From B1SED10-75 sp964636865 (GTDB lineage Bacteria > Bacillota > Dethiobacteria > DTU022 > PWGO01): a stretch of DNA of 16,530 nucleotides. The stretch lies in NCBI GenBank assembly GCA_964636865.1, contig CAZWVJ010000033.1, forward strand, positions 1 to 16,530. Direction: 5' to 3'. The translations under genes and the position numbers were made by a program. Shown here piece after piece: positions 7,159 through 13,537 of the stretch (the first letter of the stretch is position 1; the number at the start of each line of letters is the position of its first letter). The notes beneath the pieces were generated by a model that saw only the letters and a program-made list of their open reading frames with translations, was not told the DNA's origin and made no database searches.

Positions 7159-8450
7159 CCTCCGGGAATCAGATTTAGGATTTCATTAATGGACATGCAT
7201 TCTTCCTCACACTCTAATGCCCTTTCATTTAACAATATATTTCGAGCAGTGTTCACCATGGCAGGATAAGCGCTTCTAATCAAATGATTAGCATAGATGA
7301 CCAGGTTTACCCCCGCTTCCTGGAGTTCATGCTCGGTAACATGGCAATAAGAAGTAGGTACTACCACCAGCGGAACTGCATCTACAAATTTATTATACTC
7401 CCGGCAAAAATCAAATATTTCCCGGGGGGTTTTTTCCTTGCTATGGATCATAATTCCATCCGCTCCGGCTTCTATGTAGGCACGAGCACGGCGCAACGCA
7501 TCTTCCAACCCCGCTCCCACTATAAAACTTTCTATGCGGGCAATAATCATAAAATCATCAGTCACCTGAGCCTTTTTACCTGCCGATATTTTCTCAGCAA
7601 AATTTTCCACCGTATCCAGCTCCTGTACTACTTCCATACCCCACAGGGAATTTCGCTTTAACCCCACTTTATCCTCAATAATAATTGCTGAAATGCCCAG
7701 GCGCTCTAAAGACCTCACCGAAAATACAAAATGTTCGGATTGCCCTCCTGTATCCCCGTCTATAATGATGGGCTTGGTAGTAACCTCCAGAATATCATTG
7801 ATAGTGCCCAGGCGGGAAGAAAAATCCACCACCTCAATATCGGGTTTGCCCTTGGCTGTTGAGTCACACAAACTGCTCACCCACATACCATCGAACTCTT
7901 TAACCTTCTCTTCTTCTTCTATTTTGGTCTTTTCCACAATAAGCCCGGTAAGGCCGTTGTGCGCCTCCAGGATTCTTACCATGGGTTTTAATTCCAACAG
8001 TCGCTTCAATTTTTTGATCCTGTTTTGAGGAGTGGTTCCAATTCTATGGAGGGCTTCATCCAACTGCGAAATAGAAACTCCCTTGGTATATTCTATTTCC
8101 ACCAGTTCTCCGCCCCATTTCTGCAGTGTATCAATTACCCGCTGGCGCACATTTTTCTGAATGCCTTCCCGCCAATCATCACCGTGCACCACATATTCAG
8201 GCCTAATTTTTTCCAGATTGGGCACGTAGTCTAAAGTATCCTGAGGAATTACTTCTTTGACTCCTTTAATATTTTTGATGATAGCTTCACGCTGAGCGTA
8301 CTCTAACAGCGGTAGCCTTTTGTAACTTGCTATCACCTCATCAGTAAGCACCCCTACATAAACCTCACCCAACCGTTGAGCCTCATTAATCACATTAATA
8401 TGGCCGTGATGAATAATATCTGCGCTCATGGCTACATAAACCTTTTTCAT
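7152..8450 (-). CDS. pepM: Bifunctional cytidylyltransferase-like / phosphoenolpyruvate mutase
   Basis: PEP mutase rearranges phosphoenolpyruvate to phosphonopyruvate and makes the C-P bond, the entry step of nearly all natural phosphonate pathways. The diagnostic motif EDKVGLKRNS (259-268, matching EDKxxxxxNS) is present, with DGDTGG at 231-236, in the C-terminal half (about 150-432). The N-terminal part (1 to about 135) is a TagD-type cytidylyltransferase fold with HHGH (14-17), VVHGDDW (87-93) and a GVSIS motif (124-128). The two are joined by a basic linker. Such fusions are known among polysaccharide-linked phosphonate loci. The fused domain may activate the end product, which would duplicate the separate LicC/PntC-like enzyme. 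The ATG follows AAGGAGAAGG closely. The gene starts 55 bp after the regulator and overlaps the decarboxylase. Confidence 0.96.
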   Translation of the reverse strand: MKKVYVAMSADIIHHGHINVINEAQRLGEVYVGVLTDEVIASYKRLPLLEYAQREAIIKNIKGVKEVIPQDTLDYVPNLEKIRPEYVVHGDDWREGIQKNVRQRVIDTLQKWGGELVEIEYTKGVSISQLDEALHRIGTTPQNRIKKLKRLLELKPMVRILEAHNGLTGLIVEKTKIEEEEKVKEFDGMWVSSLCDSTAKGKPDIEVVDFSSRLGTINDILEVTTKPIIIDGDTGGQSEHFVFSVRSLERLGISAIIIEDKVGLKRNSLWGMEVVQELDTVENFAEKISAGKKAQVTDDFMIIARIESFIVGAGLEDALRRARAYIEAGADGIMIHSKEKTPREIFDFCREYNKFVDAVPLVVVPTSYCHVTEHELQEAGVNLVIYANHLIRSAYPAMVNTARNILLNERALECEEECMSINEILNLIPGGC

Positions 8451-8505
8451 AAAATAACCTTCTCCTTAATTTTTTATATTTTCATTCCGGCATCTCCGGC
8501 AATAC

Positions 8506-9027
8506 TCATAGATAATTCAAAATATTAACCGCCTCTATACCCAGGCGCTGTAATTCCCGGGAACGTTTGTTTTCCCAAAATATAACCAAAGTATTGGGAG
8601 AAAGACTTTGTAACTGCGACGGATCCTTTATAAAAGTTGAGTTTACGTCTTCTTTTGAGAGGGCAAGAGTTAGAATTTCCCCAAATTCATCCCTATCACC
8701 ATACAAAATCACTTCCTGCACAGTTTTTTTCGCTTTTTCTTCCTCCAATACCTGCCGCACTGCCATTATTACTGTATTGATCATGCGGTAAGAATGACGG
8801 GCATAATTGTATGCCAACGAACTTTTTTCGGCTACACCGCGGGGAGTAAGGACATACCGTAATTTTCGCTGGTTTAAATTTTCTATTTTAACCAGTCCTT
8901 TTTTTACCATCTTTTTAAGCAACATATTCACGGTTCCCAGGGAAAGCCCGGTTAATTTGGCAATTTCACGCTGAGGTACTTCCTCATTTTTTTCAATTTG
9001 AGAAAGGATCAGATACTCGTTTTCCAT
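8506..9027 (-). CDS. Winged-helix (MarR-like) transcriptional regulator with a C-terminal alpha/beta domain
   Basis: The first 70 residues form a winged-helix DNA-binding domain: a helix-turn-helix with REIAKLTGLSLGTVNMLLKKMVKKGL (20-45 region) and a wing with a YVLTPRG strand-turn typical of MarR-type proteins. A helical stretch (70-105) follows. A small alpha/beta domain comes last (QEVILYGDRDEFG and NTLVIFWENKRSRELQRLGIEAVNIL), possibly a ligand- or signal-sensing module. I do not recognise that module with certainty. It is the first gene after the promoter and operator at 9046-9099, so it probably controls itself and the phosphonate-glycan genes behind it. AGGGG precedes the ATG by about 7 nt. 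The stop is TGA, which shows that TGA is a normal terminator in this genome. Confidence 0.82.
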   Translation of the reverse strand: MENEYLILSQIEKNEEVPQREIAKLTGLSLGTVNMLLKKMVKKGLVKIENLNQRKLRYVLTPRGVAEKSSLAYNYARHSYRMINTVIMAVRQVLEEEKAKKTVQEVILYGDRDEFGEILTLALSKEDVNSTFIKDPSQLQSLSPNTLVIFWENKRSRELQRLGIEAVNILNYL

Positions 9028-9045
9028 AATTATCCCCTACTTATT

Positions 9046-9064
9046 GTTCAAGTTTCGAACGTTC
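9046..9064. promoter_or_regulatory. Candidate operator of the phosphonate-glycan operon
   Basis: GTTCAAGTTTCGAAC (9046-9060) is an imperfect 15-bp palindrome with perfect GTTC/GAAC ends. It overlaps a perfect 8-bp palindrome GAACGTTC (9057-9064). Both lie just downstream of the -10 box at the expected transcription start and before the regulator's ribosome site. That is the usual place for an autorepressing MarR-type protein to bind. Binding itself is inferred. Confidence 0.55.
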
Positions 9065-9070
9065 TCATAT

Positions 9071-9099
9071 ATTATAGTTTTCTCAGGCATTTTCGTCAA
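9071..9099 (-). promoter_or_regulatory. Sigma-A type promoter for the regulator and phosphonate operon
   Basis: On the minus strand TTGACG (9094-9099) and TATAAT (9071-9076) are separated by exactly 17 bp (9077-9093). The match to the housekeeping consensus is nearly perfect. The expected start site gives a leader of about 35-40 nt before the regulator ATG. No comparable promoter was found in the shorter gaps further down the operon. Confidence 0.85.
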
Positions 9100-9323
9100 A
9101 TTTTTTAGCTATCTTCCAAATTTTTATTTTCGTCACCAATTTCCCTTCATAATCAGTAACACCCTGCCGCAGGTAAAACATATAAAAATGAGCCAAATCC
9201 CAATTAAGGAAACATAAAATTTTTTTAAATATTTACGGCAGGAACATAAATAGTTATGTTGAATATAATGAAAATGTTCAGAAGCAACCTACTTTTGATA
9301 AAGCTGTTAATATTAGGTCTTAG

Positions 9324-9352
9324 TATAATTTTAAAGCATTAAAGGAGGGATT
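9324..9352 (+). promoter_or_regulatory. Possible -10 box and ribosome site ahead of glmM
   Basis: TATAAT at 9324-9329 is followed by AGGAGG (about 9343-9348) a few bases before the glmM ATG. No good -35 hexamer lies 16-18 bp upstream, since the nearest TTGATA (9295-9300) is 23 bp away. The promoter call is therefore weak, while the ribosome site is strong and fixes the start. The rest of the 325-bp divergent gap (9028-9352) holds only short inverted repeats such as CCTGCCG (9163-9169) and CGGCAGG (9236-9242). Confidence 0.4.
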
Positions 9353-10705
9353 ATGTTGAACGAATTATTCGGGACTGACGGCATTAGAGGAATCGCCAAT
9401 AAAGACCTTACTCCTGAAATGGCTTTTTACATTGGGCGCATCTGCACTTACCTTTTACGTAAAGAAGAAGAAGACATGCAAGAACCTTTTATCGTTTTGG
9501 GAAAAGACACTCGACGCTCCTGTAATATGCTGGAAGGTGCCTTGACTGCAGGAATATGTTCTTCAGGTATGAATGTGCGTTCTTTAGGGGTGCTTTCTAC
9601 TCCGGCACTGGCATACTTAACCAAGGAATTAAATGCTGCAGCAGGTATAATGATCTCCGCTTCTCATAATCCCATAGAAGACAACGGTCTTAAAATATTT
9701 TCCCCCACGGGGTATAAAATAGCTGATGATATTGAAAACAATATAGAAGATATTTACTTCGGCGAAGATCCTTTACCCCGTCCTATCGGCGGAGAAATAG
9801 GTAAATTGGAAGAAGACGAGCATGCGGCTCATATTTACCTGGAATTTTTGCAGAAAAGCGCACCCAGCCTTGACGGTATGCATATAGCTATGGATTGCGG
9901 CCACGGCGCTGTTTATGAATTGGCACCGGAATTATTTCGTTCTTTGGGAGCCAGGCTGACAGTACTAAACAATCAACCTAACGGCGTTAACATCAATGTC
10001 AAATGCGGTTCTACCAACCCTTCCGCCCTGCAAAGTGCCGTGCTAGAAAATAATGCACATCTGGGGCTTGCTTTTGACGGCGATGCAGACCGTTTGATAG
10101 CAGTAGACGAAAAGGGGGAAATTGTGGACGGCGATTTATTGATGCTAATTTTTTCACTCCATTTACAAGAAAAAAACTTGTTAAATAAAAATACACTGGT
10201 ATCAACTATCATGAGCAACGGAGGCCTGGAAATTGCAGCCAACCGACATGGCATAGATGTGGTACGGACTAAAGTAGGAGACCGCTATGTACTGGAAAAA
10301 ATGCGGGAAGGTGGATTCAGTCTTGGCGGTGAACAGTCAGGCCATATCATATTTTTTGATTATGCCACCACAGGCGACGGTCTTTTAAGCGCTCTTAAAC
10401 TTACAGAAATCGTCAAAGAAAAAGGTCAACCTCTTTCTTCGTATAGATCATTAATGCCCCATCTTCCCCAAGTAATGGTAAACTGCCAGGTGAACAAAAA
10501 AGAAGGTTGGGACAAAATTCCTGCATTTCAAAAAGCAATGGAAGAAACTTATACAAAAATAGGACCTAACGGACGCATTCTTGTTCGCCCTTCGGGTACA
10601 GAGTCTAAAATTCGCATAATGGTGGAAGGAGAAGAAGAAGAAAACGTTTTACATAATTATGCTAAAGAATTAGCAGACATCTTGAGTAAAGAACTAAACT
10701 CCTGA
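9353..10705 (+). CDS. glmM: Phosphoglucosamine mutase
   Basis: The protein interconverts glucosamine-6-phosphate and glucosamine-1-phosphate on the way to UDP-GlcNAc. It is a full-length alpha-D-phosphohexomutase of 450 residues. It starts with the GlmM-typical LFGTDGIRGIAN (5-16), the phospho-serine loop ISASHNP (101-107, Ser104), the Mg site DGDADR (242-247), the sugar-specificity loop GGEQSG (325-330) and the phosphate-binding RPSGTES (412-418 region). GGEQSG in place of GGEMSG is common in GlmM. The TGA stop is followed by 85 bp with no clear terminator before nagB, so the two genes are probably co-transcribed. It could be the housekeeping copy or a dedicated second copy for glycan synthesis, which the window cannot tell. 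Confidence 0.93.
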   Translation: MLNELFGTDGIRGIANKDLTPEMAFYIGRICTYLLRKEEEDMQEPFIVLGKDTRRSCNMLEGALTAGICSSGMNVRSLGVLSTPALAYLTKELNAAAGIMISASHNPIEDNGLKIFSPTGYKIADDIENNIEDIYFGEDPLPRPIGGEIGKLEEDEHAAHIYLEFLQKSAPSLDGMHIAMDCGHGAVYELAPELFRSLGARLTVLNNQPNGVNINVKCGSTNPSALQSAVLENNAHLGLAFDGDADRLIAVDEKGEIVDGDLLMLIFSLHLQEKNLLNKNTLVSTIMSNGGLEIAANRHGIDVVRTKVGDRYVLEKMREGGFSLGGEQSGHIIFFDYATTGDGLLSALKLTEIVKEKGQPLSSYRSLMPHLPQVMVNCQVNKKEGWDKIPAFQKAMEETYTKIGPNGRILVRPSGTESKIRIMVEGEEEENVLHNYAKELADILSKELNS

Positions 10706-10790
10706 AATAATTATAAGAAAAGGAATTTGAGGTTTATTCTAAAAACTTAAGCACCTTATAAACTTACTAAAACAATGGAGGAAGATATAT

Positions 10791-11516
10791 ATGAAAATTT
10801 ATGTAATGGAAGATTACCAAAAATTGAGCGCAAAAGCAGCTCAAATAGTATCCAGCCAGATTACTCTTAAAAACAATACAGTATTGGGCCTGGCTACAGG
10901 CTCTACCCCGGAAGGAATGTACCAAAAACTAATAGAAATGTATGACGGCGGGGCAATAGATTTCAGTGAAGTAACAACCTTTAACCTGGATGAATATTTA
11001 GGGTTGGACCCTGATCATCCTCAAAGCTATCATTATTACATGCACCATAAATTTTTTAATTATGTAAATATACCGTCACAAAACATTCACATTCCTCCCG
11101 GCCAAAAAAATAACACAGCAGAAACCTGCCGTAATTATGAGCAGAAAATTGTTAATGCCGGAGGCATTGACCTGCAAATTTTGGGCATAGGTGTAAACGG
11201 GCATATCGGCTTTAACGAGCCCGGTGAATATTTAAATACCCAAACTCATGTCGTTAATCTCTCGGAAGAAACCATCAGCGCAAACAGTCGCTTTTTTTCC
11301 AAAAAATCAGAAGTGCCCCGCCAGGCAATTACTATGGGTATGGGCTCTATCATGCAAGCGCAAAAAGTAATACTTCTAGCCAGTGGAAAAAGCAAAGCCG
11401 AAGCTATTAAAGAAACAATAAACGGAAAAATTACCACCGAGGTGCCTGCTTCCTTTCTCCAGCTTCACCATGAATTTATTTTAATTGTAGACAAAGAAGC
11501 CGCAGCATACATTTAA
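10791..11516 (+). CDS. nagB: Glucosamine-6-phosphate deaminase/isomerase
   Basis: NagB catalyses the reversible conversion of glucosamine-6-phosphate to fructose-6-phosphate and ammonia. The phosphate loop LATGSTP (34-40), FNLDEY (64-69, Asp67), GVNGHIGFNEP (134-144, His138 and Glu143) and the PRQAITMGMGSIMQA segment are all present. Residue 136 is Asn where the E. coli enzyme has Asp141; I recall Asn here in Firmicutes enzymes but cannot check that. At 241 residues it matches the short Gram-positive form and lacks the allosteric C-terminal extension of E. coli NagB. GGAGG precedes the ATG. Pairing with glmM rather than nagA suggests the amination direction or control of the GlcN-6-P pool, which is inference. 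Confidence 0.94.
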   Translation: MKIYVMEDYQKLSAKAAQIVSSQITLKNNTVLGLATGSTPEGMYQKLIEMYDGGAIDFSEVTTFNLDEYLGLDPDHPQSYHYYMHHKFFNYVNIPSQNIHIPPGQKNNTAETCRNYEQKIVNAGGIDLQILGIGVNGHIGFNEPGEYLNTQTHVVNLSEETISANSRFFSKKSEVPRQAITMGMGSIMQAQKVILLASGKSKAEAIKETINGKITTEVPASFLQLHHEFILIVDKEAAAYI

Positions 11517-11842
11517 CTATATTGCAAAGACCTTTGTGATTATTTCCTGGTTGCCCAAAGGCCCACAATTAATAATATTAACCCCGGGGTTGCATAAATA
11601 AGGGAGTAGTTTATTGCAATATTTCGGGCATAATCCAGTACACCAGGAAATAAAGACAATAAATCCTCCAAAAGGAAATAAATTTCTCCTTTTTCCGGTA
11701 AACCCTCTACAAAAAAAAGAATCTACTAATTATAGAAAATATTTTATTTTTTATATTTTGCTGGTGTCAAAAATATTAAGAAGAAAATTTGAAAAAGAAG
11801 GATATTATGTAAAGTTAGTTAGATAAAAATAGTTAACTAATC
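11517..11842. other. Convergent intergenic region rich in inverted repeats, no convincing gene
   Basis: The space between nagB and the convergent WecA-like gene holds several symmetric elements. They are CAAAG-AC-CTTTG just after nagB, a perfect 12-bp palindrome AACCCCGGGGTT (11580-11591), TATTGCAATA (11612-11621) and an 11-bp inverted pair TTATTTCCTGG (11540-11550) with CCAGGAAATAA (11643-11653). A weak AAAAGGA/TCCTTTT hairpin runs into a T tract near 11670-11694, possibly the nagB terminator. A 70-codon open frame (11614-11826, TTG start) has no ribosome site and an unfamiliar composition, so I do not call it a gene. Confidence 0.5.
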
Positions 11843-12913
11843 TTATTTATTTATATCTCGTTTCCTGGTTAAGTCAGCATTAACCAGGTGAGTCTGATGA
11901 TTTTTAAATAATAACCGGAAGACAAAAGCAAGTAAAACTATCAATAGAGCAATGGCAGCAACAACCACAAAAATCATCCATTCAGAAAAGGCCATCACAA
12001 ATACCCCGCACACACCCACTAAAAAACTGAACCCGTAAAGCAAGTATACCACGTAATTGGAAGGCAGCCCTCCCCGGAGAATATGATGATGGATGTGATT
12101 CATATCTGCTGACATGATAGGGACCCCTTCTCGCAAACGCCTGATCATAGCATAACCCAAGTCTACAGTAGGGTACATAAACAAAAACACCACGCCAAAC
12201 AACATAAATTTGGGAACTTCGTAACTAACATTGAAGAGGAAAATAGAAGCCAACACAAACCCTAATAAAGTACTACCCGTGTCGCCCAAGAAGATGCGTG
12301 CCGGTCGGGAGTTGAAGGGGAAAAAGCCCAGGCAAGCCCCTACCAGTATAATAGATATTCCCAACGCCCACATATTCCCGTAAAGGAGAGAAATCAATAT
12401 AAGAAAGCTGCCGATAATAACCGCGTTCCCGACTGCCAGACCGTCTAATCCATCAATAAGGTTGAATGCATTGGTAATAGCCACTACCCAGACAATTACC
12501 ACTAAAAAAGCCACAGATCGGAAAACTATAAATTGCTCGAGAAAATCAAAAATAAGGGCAAACTCAGAAATGTTATAAGCTACCAATACTGTAGCAGCAA
12601 CAAAATGCCCCCCTAACTTGGCATATGGGTTTAAACCGTGCAAATCATCTACTATACCAACAATAACGATTATGGTTAAGCTTACCAGGAGTGTATACAG
12701 CTGGATGTTATGATCATAAAACGCAACAGTAGAAATCAAGATAGCAAGGTAAAGACTAAGGCCTCCTAACAAAGGCTTTCCCTTACTATGCACCTTTCTC
12801 CAATCAGGCTCATCAATGGCACCACTTCTAAGGGCATAACGGAGAATAAAAGGTGTTATCAAAAAAGATAATATTAGCGGACTGACAAATAAAAGAAAGT
12901 AATTATCCATCAT
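11843..12913 (-). CDS. wecA: WecA/TagO-like undecaprenyl-phosphate N-acetylhexosamine-1-phosphate transferase
   Basis: This multi-spanning membrane enzyme of the GPT/MraY superfamily transfers a sugar-1-phosphate, usually GlcNAc-1-P from UDP-GlcNAc, to undecaprenyl phosphate. It thereby starts a wall teichoic acid or polysaccharide chain. About ten hydrophobic segments are visible. The conserved cytoplasmic motifs are in order: VHSKGKPLLGG (41-51), VDDLHGL (88-94), NAFNLIDGLDGLA (148-160), ARIFLGDTGS (205-214) and HIHHHILRGG (273-282). The HIHHH form marks the WecA/TagO branch rather than MraY. Two adjacent ATGs could start it, and the ribosome site is weak. With glmM and nagB next door and the Wzm/Wzt locus nearby, it fits as the priming enzyme of the exported glycan. 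A role in teichoic acid or spore polymers is equally possible. Confidence 0.9.
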   Translation of the reverse strand: MMDNYFLLFVSPLILSFLITPFILRYALRSGAIDEPDWRKVHSKGKPLLGGLSLYLAILISTVAFYDHNIQLYTLLVSLTIIVIVGIVDDLHGLNPYAKLGGHFVAATVLVAYNISEFALIFDFLEQFIVFRSVAFLVVIVWVVAITNAFNLIDGLDGLAVGNAVIIGSFLILISLLYGNMWALGISIILVGACLGFFPFNSRPARIFLGDTGSTLLGFVLASIFLFNVSYEVPKFMLFGVVFLFMYPTVDLGYAMIRRLREGVPIMSADMNHIHHHILRGGLPSNYVVYLLYGFSFLVGVCGVFVMAFSEWMIFVVVAAIALLIVLLAFVFRLLFKNHQTHLVNADLTRKRDINK

Positions 12914-12954
12914 AGTAATACACTACCCCGTTCATTTTTTTCTAATCATACAAT

Positions 12955-12978
12955 TTAGCCATAAGTTATTTTGGCTAA
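12955..12978. promoter_or_regulatory. Inverted repeat upstream of the WecA-like gene, possible operator
   Basis: TTAGCCA (12955-12961) and TGGCTAA (12972-12978) form a 7-bp perfect inverted repeat with a 10-nt centre. It lies about 45 bp upstream of the WecA-like start codon, where a promoter is expected. Only the symmetry is observed. Confidence 0.35.
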
Positions 12979-13027
12979 TAATAGAACTCTGCTCTAAATT
13001 ATTTCAATTACTCCCAAACAAATCCGT

Positions 13028-13065
13028 GATCTTTAAATATTAAATCCTTGAGATCTTTAAATATT
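13028..13065. repeat. Direct repeat GATCTTTAAATATT, two copies
   Basis: The 14-mer occurs perfectly at 13028-13041 and 13052-13065, a 24-bp period. TTTAAATATT is itself nearly palindromic. It may be a small duplication or a paired protein site. No function is apparent. Confidence 0.7.
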
Positions 13066-13147
13066 TTTACATATACGAGTACATTATAAACTAAACACAC
13101 TGAAAAACAAGATAGATTAAGAGATTTTAATTTTTTAAAGGCATAAG

Positions 13148-13240
13148 GGTTAATTGACAAAGTAAATGCAACCCCTACTGGGAGAATTGGTTGCATTTAG
13201 TCTTACAAATGAGAGGGTTGCATTTACTTTTCCATTAACC
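13148..13240. repeat. Three-copy repeat forming two alternative hairpins
   Basis: AAAGTAAATGCAACCC (13159-13174) is exactly complementary to GGGTTGCATTTACTTT (13215-13230). The pairing continues outward after a 4/3-nt internal loop with GGTTAAT (13148-13154) and ATTAACC (13234-13240), giving a 23-bp stem. A third, internal copy GGTTGCATTT (13189-13198) can pair with the same left arm over 10 bp with a 15-nt loop. No T-run follows on either strand, so a simple terminator is unlikely. Its shape suits a switching RNA leader or a small terminal-inverted-repeat element. Confidence 0.75.
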
Positions 13241-13479
13241 AAAGCATAGAATATTTAAGTAATTTTTATAATACCGGAGGTGTTTAATAAAAACAATTAC
13301 TTAATTATCTTATCAAGTATAACTTTTCAATTCTGCTTTGCATTCATTCTACATTCTAAAATAATAATCCTGCATAATAGATGTCTATAAAAAGTCCCTT
13401 CCTTTACTCTTACGAGGAAAGTCATATAGTTGCAGGGTAATTGTAAATATGCTAATATTAAGAAAACATTTTTATGATA

Positions 13480-13510
13480 GAACATTCGTAATGTTTCTAT
13501 CTATTATAAT
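13480..13510 (+). promoter_or_regulatory. Probable promoter and operator for the acyl-CoA ligase
   Basis: TATAAT at 13505-13510 lies 28 bp before the ATG, giving a short leader that contains AGGAGG (13525-13530). Immediately upstream is an inverted repeat AACATT-CGT-AATGTT (13481-13495) in the -35 position, where no good TTGACA exists. A regulator bound there could activate or block transcription, as TetR- or FadR-type proteins do for fatty-acid genes. That is inference. Confidence 0.5.
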
Positions 13511-13537
13511 TTTATTCCCAGTATAGGAGGAAAAAAT

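Larger units (their letters stand above)
12914..13537. other. Long AT-rich intergenic region with repeats, no convincing gene
   Basis: About 620 bp separate the divergent WecA-like and acyl-CoA ligase genes. The region holds a 7-bp inverted repeat, a 14-bp direct repeat and a large repeat hairpin, each listed separately, and near its right end a probable promoter. Open frames here are short and lack ribosome sites: 62 codons on the minus strand at 13008-13196, and 36 codons from a GTG at 13280. A GGAGGTG at 13276-13282 looks like an orphan ribosome site. Confidence 0.6.

Noticed and set aside
9121..9352. glmS-type ribozyme or other riboswitch ahead of glmM
   Set aside because: I found no conserved core or strong stems. 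Only two short inverted repeats and a weak promoter are visible.
11614..11826. 70-codon plus-strand frame between nagB and the WecA-like gene
   Set aside because: It has a TTG start without a ribosome site, AT-rich composition and no recognisable motif, and it overlaps several palindromes.
13008..13196. 62-codon minus-strand frame in the large intergenic region
   Set aside because: There is no ribosome site, and it overlaps the direct repeat and the left arm of the hairpin. The composition looks like translated AT-rich spacer.
13280..13390. Small hydrophobic frame (36 codons) from a GTG at an orphan GGAGGTG
   Set aside because: The GTG is part of the ribosome-site sequence itself, leaving no spacing. 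The frame is short and I see no supporting motif.
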